Assembly: GCA_903859155.1 (NCBI GenBank) | Contig: CAIOLO010000024.1 | Location: 1-47,503 of the forward strand | DNA: 47,503 nucleotides | Direction of reading: 5' to 3' | DNA from: an uncultured beta proteobacterium | GTDB lineage: Bacteria; Pseudomonadota; Gammaproteobacteria; Burkholderiales; SG8-39 | In this document: piece by piece, positions 40,982-47,503 of the stretch | How positions within the stretch are numbered: the first letter of the stretch is position 1 | How the letters are laid out: every line of letters begins with the position of its first letter | Translations under genes and position numbers: made by a program | Notes under the pieces: generated by a model | The model's database searches: none | What the model was told of the DNA's origin: nothing | The model's input: only the letters and a program-made list of their open reading frames with translations

Positions 40982-43405
40982 ATGCCCAATCGAGTCTCCG
41001 CCCAGATCCTCAAATCGCGCTGGTTGCAGCTGCTGCTGCTGCCGCTCGCGGGTGTCGCGCTGACCGCTTTCCTTGCGCAAACGGTGCTCTACCAGCGGGT
41101 CGCCTACTGGGCGCACGACGCCACCCAGCAGTGGCTGGGCCGCCCGGCCGATCTGTCCGGGGTGATGGTGTTCGACGTCGATGAAGAGTCGATGACGCGC
41201 TTGCAGCCGCAGCTCGGACCCTGGCCCTATGAGCGCGACATCTACGCCCTGGTGACCCGTTACCTGCTGGCCAGCCGCGCGCGCTCCGTGGTGTTCGATG
41301 TGCTGTTCTCCGAGGCGCGCCGCGGCGACGCCGATTTCGCGCGCGAGCTCTCGCCGCGCGTGGTGATCGCGGGCGCCGCGCTGCCGTTTCCGTTCGAGCG
41401 CTCGGCGGCCTACCGGCAGCAGCTCAAAGAGGTCTCGCTGCCCGAGTCGTCGCTGCTGCCCAGCCGCCTGTGGAGCGACCTGACGCTGCCACTGGAGATG
41501 CTCACCAAAAGCGGCGCGCGCGTGGGCGTGATCAGCGTGCAACCCGATGCGGACGGCGTGTTGCGGCGCATAGCGCTCTTGCACCGCGCCTACGAGCGGC
41601 GCCTGCCGGCCCTGGCTTTCGCCGGGCTGCTCGCGGCCGAACCACAGGCGGTGCTCGCGGGCGAAGACGGTCGCATCAGCCTTGGCGAGCGGCACTGGCC
41701 GGTCAACGACAAGGGCGAAACCGCGGTCCGCTTTCCTTCCAACGCACGGCAACTGCAGGTGCAGCCGTTCTACAAGCTGGCGCTGGCCGCGGCGGGGGCC
41801 CCGGGTTACGAGGCGCTGCGCGAGGCGGTCAATGACAAGGTGGTGTTCGTCGGCAGTTCGAGCGCGGTGCTGGGGGATTTCGCGTACACGCCGCTGGGGC
41901 GCATGCCCGGCCTGTACCTCAATGCCTATGTCCATGCGGCGCTCGACCGGGGCGCGGTGATCCGCCCCGGGGGCGCGCCGCTCGATGTGCTGTTGTTCGT
42001 GCTGTTCCTGCTGCCCGCGCTGGTGCTGCGGGCGCGCCTTGCGCGCATACGGCCGCGGCAGTTCGCCGCCGGCGCGTCGCTGCTCGCCTTGATGGCGGCA
42101 GCCAGCGGCGCCGCGCTGGGACTGGCCGGCATCGAGTCGGCATGGCTTGCGGCACTGCTCGCCGGTGCGCTGACGCTGCTGCTGACCTCGTTCGAATGGC
42201 TGGCGCGCCTGTACCGTGAGCGCCAGCGCCTGGAACTCTCGCGGCGCGCGGCGCTCGAGGCGGCGCGGCTGAAGACCGAGTTCCTCAACACCATGACGCA
42301 TGAGCTGCGCACCCCGATCGCCTCGATCAAGGGCTTCAATCGCGTCAACCAGGACAACATCGGTGCCGATGCGCGCAGGAAGAACGCGGCCATCATCGCG
42401 CGCGCCTGCGACCATCTGCTCGCCCTGGTAAGCAACAACCTCGACATCGCCAAGATGGAGGCCGGGCAGATGGTGATCGATGCCCGCGCCGAGGACATGC
42501 GCGAGTTTGCCGGCGAAGTGCTCGCCACACTGCAGCCGCAGGCGCACGACAAGGCGCTCGCCCTGGAGCTGGAATTGGGTGATTCGGTGCCGCCGGTTCT
42601 GGCCATCGACGCGTTCCGCTTGAAGCAGATCCTCCTCAACCTGATCAGCAACGCCATCAAGTACACGCCGGCGGGCAAAGTGACACTGGGCGTGTCCTGG
42701 CAGCAGGGTTGGCTTGCCTTGGCCGTGCGCGACACCGGTCCGGGGATGGATGCGGCGACGCTCAAGCGGATCTTCGAGCCGTTCCGCCAGGACGGCAGCA
42801 CCGCCTCTTCACGCAGCGGCACCGGCCTCGGACTGGCGATCACGCGCCGCCTCGCGCACCTGATGGGCGGTGAGATCGAGGCGAGCGCGACACCCGGTGA
42901 GGGCTCGTGCTTTACCGTGCGCATCCGGGCGGCGCTGGCCGCACTGGCGCCGCCCGAAGCGGAATTGAAAGAGTTGCCCGCGGCAGCGCCGGTGAAACTC
43001 TCCGGCCAGGTGTTGCTGGCCGACGACGACGAGGATCTGCGCAGCCTGCTCGAGATGCACCTGGCGGCAATGGGTCTGGAGGTCACCGCCGTGGTCAATG
43101 GCCACGACGCGGTCGAGGCGGTTCTGGCGCGGCCCTACAGTTGTATCATCATGGACATGCAGATGCCGGTCCTCGATGGTTACAGTGCCGCTGCGGCCAT
43201 GCGCGCCGGCGGCTACGGCGGCGGCATTCTCGGCCTGACCGCCCATGACGCGCCGGAAATACTCGCGCGCGCGCGCGCGGCCGGCTGCAGCGAGGTGCTC
43301 ACCAAGCCTTTGACGCGCACACAGTTGCGCGCCGCGCTGCTGCCGCTGCTGGCCATGGCGCCGTCCGGAGCGGCGACTGTCAAGGAGGTTGTTGCAGATG
43401 AGTGA
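40982..43405 (+). CDS. CHASE2-domain hybrid histidine kinase with receiver
   Basis: This 807-residue protein has a first membrane helix (13-33) and a CHASE2 extracytoplasmic sensor (about 38-335, with VMVFDVDEESMTRLQPQLGPWPYERD and FVGSSSAVLGD). Two or three membrane helices follow (335-403). The dimerisation/phospho-His domain has H440 (NTMTHELRTPIAS), then an ATPase domain with LLNLISNAIKYTPAG and GTGLGLAITRRLAH. A C-terminal receiver carries D725 (IIMDMQMPVLDGY). The signal is unknown. The stop overlaps the Hpt gene by 8 bases, and two response-regulator genes follow, so this is a phosphorelay. Confidence 0.93.
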   Translation: MPNRVSAQILKSRWLQLLLLPLAGVALTAFLAQTVLYQRVAYWAHDATQQWLGRPADLSGVMVFDVDEESMTRLQPQLGPWPYERDIYALVTRYLLASRARSVVFDVLFSEARRGDADFARELSPRVVIAGAALPFPFERSAAYRQQLKEVSLPESSLLPSRLWSDLTLPLEMLTKSGARVGVISVQPDADGVLRRIALLHRAYERRLPALAFAGLLAAEPQAVLAGEDGRISLGERHWPVNDKGETAVRFPSNARQLQVQPFYKLALAAAGAPGYEALREAVNDKVVFVGSSSAVLGDFAYTPLGRMPGLYLNAYVHAALDRGAVIRPGGAPLDVLLFVLFLLPALVLRARLARIRPRQFAAGASLLALMAAASGAALGLAGIESAWLAALLAGALTLLLTSFEWLARLYRERQRLELSRRAALEAARLKTEFLNTMTHELRTPIASIKGFNRVNQDNIGADARRKNAAIIARACDHLLALVSNNLDIAKMEAGQMVIDARAEDMREFAGEVLATLQPQAHDKALALELELGDSVPPVLAIDAFRLKQILLNLISNAIKYTPAGKVTLGVSWQQGWLALAVRDTGPGMDAATLKRIFEPFRQDGSTASSRSGTGLGLAITRRLAHLMGGEIEASATPGEGSCFTVRIRAALAALAPPEAELKELPAAAPVKLSGQVLLADDDEDLRSLLEMHLAAMGLEVTAVVNGHDAVEAVLARPYSCIIMDMQMPVLDGYSAAAAMRAGGYGGGILGLTAHDAPEILARARAAGCSEVLTKPLTRTQLRAALLPLLAMAPSGAATVKEVVADE

Positions 43406-43706
43406 TCTGAGTCCCATCGTGGTTCGGGTTGATGCGGAGCTGCAACCGATCGTGCCGAAATATCTGGCCAACCGTGCCGGCGATTGCGACACTATCCGCG
43501 AACAGGCCGCCAATGGCGCCTTCGACGATTCCCGGCGCCTGGGACACAACATGAAAGGCACCGGCGGCGGGTACGGGTTCAGCGAAATCTCCCGGTTTGG
43601 AGCCGCCATAGAGGCCGCCGCCGTTGCCGGCGAAGCCGTCCGGCTGCGGGCGCTGGCCGATGAACTGTCTGGCTACCTGGCGCGTCTCAAACCGGTCTAC
43701 GATTAG
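43398..43706 (+). CDS. Hpt-domain phosphotransfer protein
   Basis: This 102-residue helical protein has the phospho-His motif RRLGHNMKGTGGGYGF (His50). It should shuttle phosphate between the receiver of the hybrid kinase and a downstream regulator. AAGGAGG lies nine bases before the ATG inside the kinase gene, and the genes overlap by 8 bases. Confidence 0.88.
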   Translation: MSDLSPIVVRVDAELQPIVPKYLANRAGDCDTIREQAANGAFDDSRRLGHNMKGTGGGYGFSEISRFGAAIEAAAVAGEAVRLRALADELSGYLARLKPVYD

Positions 43707-43840
43707 TGTAACGCCGTCGCGTAGAGGTTTTGGCCGCGGGATCTTGGAGCCCTCGATCCTGCCCGGCTAACAGCCGCGCGTGCCCGGCCGTTCAGAGAGA
43801 TAATGACACTCGCCGTGATCGACTGCTATCGAGGCTTCGC

Positions 43841-44530
43841 ATGAGAATTGCTCTGTTGGAAGACGACCGTGACCAGATCCTGCTGCTGCGCGGCTGGCTG
43901 GAAGGTGCCGGGCACAGCCTGCATGCCTACGAGCGCGGCGGGGACTTTCTGCGCGAAGTGACGCGCGAATCCTTCGATGTTTTCCTGCTCGACTGGATGA
44001 TTCCCGACAAAAGCGGCATGGAGGTGCTTGCCTGGGTTCGCGCCAATATCAAGGAGCGCGTGCCGGTGCTGTTCGTGACGGCGCGCGATGCCGAGGAGGA
44101 CATCGTTTCGGTGCTGCAGGCGGGCGCCGACGACTACATGGTCAAGCCGCTGCGCAAGGCCGAATTGCTGGCGCGCATCAACGCGGTGGCGCGGCGCGCG
44201 CGTGGGGCCGACACGCCCGAACCGTTCGTCGATTACGGCGAGTACCGCATCGACAGCGTGCGCCGCCGCATCTCCCGGCTTGGCCAGGACGTCGAGCTCA
44301 CGCAGAAGGATTTCGACCTGGCCGTGTTCCTGTTTCACAACCTGGGCAGGCTTTTGTCCCGCGGCCACATTTTCGAGGCGGTCTGGGGGCAGAGCGCTGA
44401 AATCAACACGCGCACCATCGACACCCATGTCAGCCGTTTGCGCACCCGGCTCGGACTCAATCCCGAGAATGGCTGGCGCCTTGGCGCGGTCTACCAGCAT
44501 GGCTACAGGCTGGAGCGGCTGCAGCATTAG
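43841..44530 (+). CDS. OmpR/PhoB-type response regulator
   Basis: This 229-residue regulator has a receiver with D51 (FLLDWMIPDKSG), Thr in FVTARD and Lys in YMVKPLRKAELLARI. A winged-helix domain (about 130-227) has QKDFDLAVFLFHNLGRLLSRGHI and TRTIDTHVSRLRTRLGL. It is the probable DNA-binding output of the CHASE2 kinase/Hpt relay encoded just upstream (134-base gap). Targets are unknown; the AT-rich palindrome at 40863 is one candidate site. Confidence 0.93.
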   Translation: MRIALLEDDRDQILLLRGWLEGAGHSLHAYERGGDFLREVTRESFDVFLLDWMIPDKSGMEVLAWVRANIKERVPVLFVTARDAEEDIVSVLQAGADDYMVKPLRKAELLARINAVARRARGADTPEPFVDYGEYRIDSVRRRISRLGQDVELTQKDFDLAVFLFHNLGRLLSRGHIFEAVWGQSAEINTRTIDTHVSRLRTRLGLNPENGWRLGAVYQHGYRLERLQH

Positions 44531-44562
44531 GCTCGCCGTTAGCGGGCCGCGGGGCGCAAAAC

Positions 44563-44946
44563 ATGGCAAGAATCCTGATCGTCGACGACGACGTGGGCAT
44601 GACCGATCTGCTCAAGATCCACCTGCGCCGCGATGGATTGGAGATCGAGACCGCCGCCGACGCGGTGATCGCCCTGCGATCGATCATGGACCATCTGCCG
44701 GATCTGATACTGCTCGATGTCGAGATGCCCTACATGGGCGGACTGGAAGTCCTCAAGGTGCTCAAATCCGATCCCCTGACCAGCCACAGGCCGGTCATCG
44801 TGCTCACCTCGCGCACCGACGAGGATTGCTACGCCGAGGCGAAGCGGCTGGGCGCGGATGCCTTCCTCACCAAGCCGGTCAGCAAGGAGCATCTGCTGCG
44901 CGAGGTGGCATTCCGCCTCGCGCAAAGCCTCGCCTCGCCGCGCTGA
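44563..44946 (+). CDS. Stand-alone receiver (CheY-like) protein
   Basis: This 127-residue receiver domain has the acidic pocket DDD (8-10), phospho-acceptor D52 (LLDVEMPYMGG), Thr in LTSRTD and Lys in FLTKPVSKEHL. There is no output domain. It follows the OmpR-type regulator by 32 bases, so it could act as a phosphate sink or bind a partner in the same relay. The gene converges with pcuC. Confidence 0.92.
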   Translation: MARILIVDDDVGMTDLLKIHLRRDGLEIETAADAVIALRSIMDHLPDLILLDVEMPYMGGLEVLKVLKSDPLTSHRPVIVLTSRTDEDCYAEAKRLGADAFLTKPVSKEHLLREVAFRLAQSLASPR

Positions 44947-45015
44947 CGCGGTCCACGCCGCTGTTTGCAGCAGGCGATAGGCCGAATCGATGGCGCGGGA
45001 ATGGCGGTTTTTCCC

Positions 45016-45489
45016 TCAGTGAGGCCCCTTCATCTCGCCGCCTTTGGCCGACGCATTCAATGGCCGCGCCGCCGCTTTCACCTCGATACTCTGGCGCTTC
45101 TTGTCCTTGCCCTCGAACACCAGCGTCAGCGGCACGCTGTCGCCCTCGCGGACCTGGCCTTTGAGCGCCAGCAGCATGACGTGATAGCCGCCGGATTTGA
45201 GTTCAACGGTCTTGCCTGCTGGCAGATCGATGCCGGGCACGGCGCGCATTTTCATGACATTGTCGACCATCGCCATTTCGTGTATCTCGACCGTCCCGGC
45301 CGCGCTCGAGCTCGCACCCACCAGGCGCGTGCCCTCGGTCGAGGTGAGCTGCATGAATGCGCCGGTGGCTTTTTGTGCCGGCACCGTGGCCCGCACCCAG
45401 GCATCCTTGACGGTGACCGGCGCCGTGTTTTGCGCCTGCGCCGCGGTGGTCGCAAGCAGCATCAGCCCCGCAATCAGTAAACGATTCAT
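45016..45489 (-). CDS. Periplasmic copper chaperone PCu(A)C
   Basis: This 157-residue protein has a signal peptide (1-20, ending AQAQ) and the full copper motif H-X10-M-X21-H-X-M: H70, M81, H103, M105. PCu(A)C proteins bind Cu(I) and help load the CuA or CuB site of cytochrome oxidase together with Sco. The ATG at 45489 has GGAG upstream; an ATG at 45501 in frame is less likely. It lies 25 bases after the sco1 gene in the same operon. Confidence 0.93.
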   Translation of the reverse strand: MNRLLIAGLMLLATTAAQAQNTAPVTVKDAWVRATVPAQKATGAFMQLTSTEGTRLVGASSSAAGTVEIHEMAMVDNVMKMRAVPGIDLPAGKTVELKSGGYHVMLLALKGQVREGDSVPLTLVFEGKDKKRQSIEVKAAARPLNASAKGGEMKGPH

Positions 45490-45514
45490 TGACATCTCCA
45501 TGGCGAAAGTTGAA

Positions 45515-46099
45515 TCAGGTGTCGGCCTTCGGTTTGAGCAGCTGCCGCAGATCCTGCGTGACCTGTTCCGCCGTCAGGTTGTGCGGCTCGCCCAGCCTCA
45601 GGTTTCCGTCGGCGTCAAAAACATAAGTCAGCGCGGTGTGGTCCACGGTATAGGAATCCCCGGTGGGCACCTTCTGGTAGTAAACGCGGAATTCATCGGC
45701 GGTTTTTCGCGTCGCCGCTTCATCCCCGCGCAATGCGACAAGCTCGGGATCGAACACCGCCGCATAGTCGCGCAGCAGGTCCGGGGTATCGCGCTCCGGA
45801 TCGACGGTGATCAGGATGATCTGCAGGCCCTTGCCATCCGCGCCCAGTTGCTTTTTGACCTCCGCCGCGCGCAGCAGCGAGGTGGGGCAGACTTCGGCGC
45901 ACTGCACGAAGCCGAAAAACAACATCACCGGCCTGCCGCGAAATTCGGCCAGCGTGCGCTCGCGCCCGCTGGTGTCCTGAAGGCGGAATTCCCTGCCCCA
46001 GGAAACGCCGCTCATGTTGACGCCGTTCCAGTGCGGCCGGTCGCATCCGGCCAGAATCAGGCCGAGGCAAAGCAGCAGCAGATTGCGAAGCATCGTCAT
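45515..46099 (-). CDS. SCO1/SenC-family copper lipoprotein
   Basis: This 194-residue thioredoxin-fold protein has a lipobox LILAGC (Cys19), so it is membrane-anchored in the periplasm. The copper-binding motif CAEVC (C67, C71) and distal H154 (VDHTALTYVF) are present, as is LITVDPERDTP. It delivers copper to, or reduces thiols of, cytochrome oxidase subunit II. The start overlaps the end of a 55-residue gene (ATGA). Followed by pcuC, it forms a copper-delivery module joined to tonB-exbBD. Confidence 0.93.
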   Translation of the reverse strand: MTMLRNLLLLCLGLILAGCDRPHWNGVNMSGVSWGREFRLQDTSGRERTLAEFRGRPVMLFFGFVQCAEVCPTSLLRAAEVKKQLGADGKGLQIILITVDPERDTPDLLRDYAAVFDPELVALRGDEAATRKTADEFRVYYQKVPTGDSYTVDHTALTYVFDADGNLRLGEPHNLTAEQVTQDLRQLLKPKADT

Positions 46100-46263
46100 G
46101 GCAGCGCCCCTTGTTGTTGCGCGGGATCCATCCATTGTAGGGCGCCATCGGCCTGAAAGCACCAGGGCATAGAAGCCGGATCGGGCGCGCGGTAGCGCTC
46201 CGGCAGCGCTGCCACGCTGGCAACAATATTGAACAGGGTCATGAGCTTGAATCCGGCGGGCAT
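46096..46263 (-). CDS. Unrecognised 55-residue protein between exbD and sco1
   Basis: The frame starts at 46263 with GAGGA seven bases upstream. It encodes a short hydrophobic stretch (MTLFNIVASVAALP), then Pro/Trp-containing sequence with MPWCFQADGALQWMDP. Its stop overlaps the sco1 start by four bases, a strong sign of coupled translation. It has a single Cys. I know no family; placement suggests an accessory of copper handling or TonB energising. Confidence 0.6.
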   Translation of the reverse strand: MPAGFKLMTLFNIVASVAALPERYRAPDPASMPWCFQADGALQWMDPAQQQGALP

Positions 46264-46298
46264 GGCGTGTTCCTCAAAAAGTTTGCATTCCAATCACT

Positions 46299-46718
46299 TC
46301 AGTGCTTTTCCGGCTCGGTCACAAAACCGATGCGCACCAGGCCGGCGCGCGCCGCATCCGATAACACCTCGGCAATGCGTTGATACTGGGTCGTACGATC
46401 GGCGCGGATGTGCAGTTCCGGCTGCGGCGCCAGGGAGGCGCTGGCGGCGAGGCGGCGGCCCAGCTCCGCGCGGTCCACCGCCTCGCCGTTCCAGAAAATG
46501 GTATTGGCGCCGTCGATGGCCAGCTGCACGTTGTCGATGCGCGTGATGTTGGGATGGCTGCTCGCTTTGGGGAGGTCGATCTTCACCGAATGGGTAAGCA
46601 GCGGCGCGGTGATGATGAAGATCACCAGCAGCACCAGCATCACGTCGATCAGCGGGATCATGTTGATTTGCGCGATCGGCCGGTCGCCGGCCTCGTCCTC
46701 GAAGCTGCCGAAGGCCAT
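46299..46718 (-). CDS. exbD: ExbD/TolR-family proton-channel subunit
   Basis: This 139-residue protein has one membrane helix (about 22-42) containing D25 in MIPLIDVMLVLL, the protonatable Asp essential in this family, and a periplasmic domain. Together with ExbB it energises TonB. Only one base separates it from the exbB stop. Confidence 0.93.
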   Translation of the reverse strand: MAFGSFEDEAGDRPIAQINMIPLIDVMLVLLVIFIITAPLLTHSVKIDLPKASSHPNITRIDNVQLAIDGANTIFWNGEAVDRAELGRRLAASASLAPQPELHIRADRTTQYQRIAEVLSDAARAGLVRIGFVTEPEKH

Positions 46719-46719
46719 C

Positions 46720-47421
46720 TCAGCGCGCTCCGTTCTTCAACGAAGCGCCGGTGGTCAGCAGCGCGAACAGGTCGTGTGCGAAGGCATCCAGACGCGCGCT
46801 CATCAACTGATTGCCGCGCATGAAGCCGTTATAGGCGAGCACCGCGGGGATTGCCACCACCAGGCCGAGCGCCGTCATGATCAGCGCTTCGCCCACCGGC
46901 CCCGCGACCTTGTCGAGCGTTCCCTGCCCGGTCATGCCGATGTTGACCAGGGCGTGGTAGACCCCCCATACCGTGCCGAACAGACCGACAAAGGGCGCGG
47001 TGGCACCCACCGAAGCGAGTATCGACAGGCCCGATTCGGCGCGCAGCTTGTGCTCGGCGATGGCGCTGCGGATCGCACGCGTGAGGAATTCATGCGCACT
47101 GCCGGCCTCATCGAGCCGCCTGGCGCCGTGTTCGCTGTAATGATCGGCCGCGCGCAGCGCGCTGGCGGCGATCGAGGAGAACGGATCGGTCGGATCGCCC
47201 TCACCCACCCGAGCCGCGCCGGCTTCAAGCGTCGGCGCGGCCCAGAACTCGGCCAGAAAGCGTCCGCTGCGGCGCCCCGCCGCCAGCGCCTGAATCATCT
47301 TGCTGATGATCAAATACCAGCTTGCCAGCGACATCAACAGCAGCACCAGCAATGCGCTCCTGCCGATGCCGTCGCTTTGCGCGAGTAACGCGGCGAAACC
47401 ATAAGTCTGCGAAGAATCCAT
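46720..47421 (-). CDS. exbB: ExbB/TolQ-family proton-channel subunit
   Basis: This 233-residue protein has three membrane helices (about 20-42, 128-150 and 165-190). The conserved stretch ILASVGATAPFVGLFGTVWGV and the final-helix region PVGEALIMTALGLVVAIPAVLAYN are clear. It forms the pentameric motor that holds ExbD. It starts four bases after the tonB stop, with GGAGG upstream inside the tonB end. Confidence 0.94.
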   Translation of the reverse strand: MDSSQTYGFAALLAQSDGIGRSALLVLLLMSLASWYLIISKMIQALAAGRRSGRFLAEFWAAPTLEAGAARVGEGDPTDPFSSIAASALRAADHYSEHGARRLDEAGSAHEFLTRAIRSAIAEHKLRAESGLSILASVGATAPFVGLFGTVWGVYHALVNIGMTGQGTLDKVAGPVGEALIMTALGLVVAIPAVLAYNGFMRGNQLMSARLDAFAHDLFALLTTGASLKNGAR

Positions 47422-47424
47422 TGA

Positions 47425-47503
47425 TCATCCCTCCAAAGTAAAAAGTATCGGTACCAGTACCCAGGCGGCGACTGCCTGCTCGCCCTGCTTCGCCGGCACG
47501 AAG
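47425..47503 (-). CDS. tonB: TonB C-terminal end (runs off window)
   Basis: The minus strand from the window edge reads FVPAKQGEQAVAAWVLVPIL followed by FTLEG and stop. This is the closing beta-strand of a TonB C-terminal domain that contacts outer-membrane receptors. It is immediately followed by exbB. Only 26 codons are visible, so the assignment rests on this ending plus context. Confidence 0.8.
   Translation of the reverse strand, partial: FVPAKQGEQAVAAWVLVPILFTLEG

Noticed and set aside
40967-42547. 526-codon minus-strand frame opposite the CHASE2 kinase
   Set aside because: Antisense shadow with Gln/Arg-rich low-complexity translation.

Overview
The window is GC-rich, densely coded chromosomal DNA. 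It looks betaproteobacterial, most likely Burkholderiales or a close relative. The evidence is five TctC/Bug-type solute receptors, the gene order yqgE-ruvX-pyrR-pyrB-pyrC', a PdsR/PdsS-like two-component pair, and a tonB-exbB-exbD cluster. I see no rRNA, tRNA, CRISPR array, insertion sequence or prophage.

Layout. 1-373: a VapBC-type toxin-antitoxin pair (toxin cut by the window edge) with a readable promoter/operator. 540-2342: an exported caspase-like protein with a glycine-rich tail, preceded by a duplicated ~36 bp element. 2904-18298: an accessory metabolic region of short transcription units. It holds four Bug receptors, a DMT exporter, two MFS transporters, an MmgE/PrpD protein with an acyl-CoA dehydrogenase, a Rieske oxygenase, and an operon of class II aldolase, Bug receptor and alpha/beta hydrolase. 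Two truncated gene starts sit at 12143-12296.

18355-30649: a same-strand catabolic island. It encodes an M24 (DddP-like) protein lacking a metal ligand, E1alpha, E1beta and a short E2 of a 2-oxo acid dehydrogenase, a beta-hydroxyacid dehydrogenase, a Bug receptor, a complete TRAP transporter (DctP plus fused DctQM), a stand-alone MetE-like zinc protein and a Gfo/Idh/MocA oxidoreductase. This is the best candidate for an undescribed pathway: uptake of an organic acid, zinc-thiolate chemistry, NAD-dependent oxidation, then oxidative decarboxylation. The substrate cannot be read from sequence.

30819-36060: an orphan Ala/Pro-rich protein, two coupled small genes, the PdsR/PdsS-like regulators, and a GST with a 4,5-dihydroxyphthalate decarboxylase-like protein. 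36314-40800: cspA with promoter and terminator, then yqgE-ruvX-pyrR-pyrB-pyrC', where PyrC' has lost its metal histidines. 40982-44946: a phosphorelay set (CHASE2 hybrid kinase, Hpt, OmpR regulator, CheY-like receiver). 45016-47503 (minus strand): tonB-exbB-exbD-small gene-sco1-pcuC, which links TonB-dependent uptake to copper delivery.

All functions are inferred by reading motifs and family resemblance; no database search was run.
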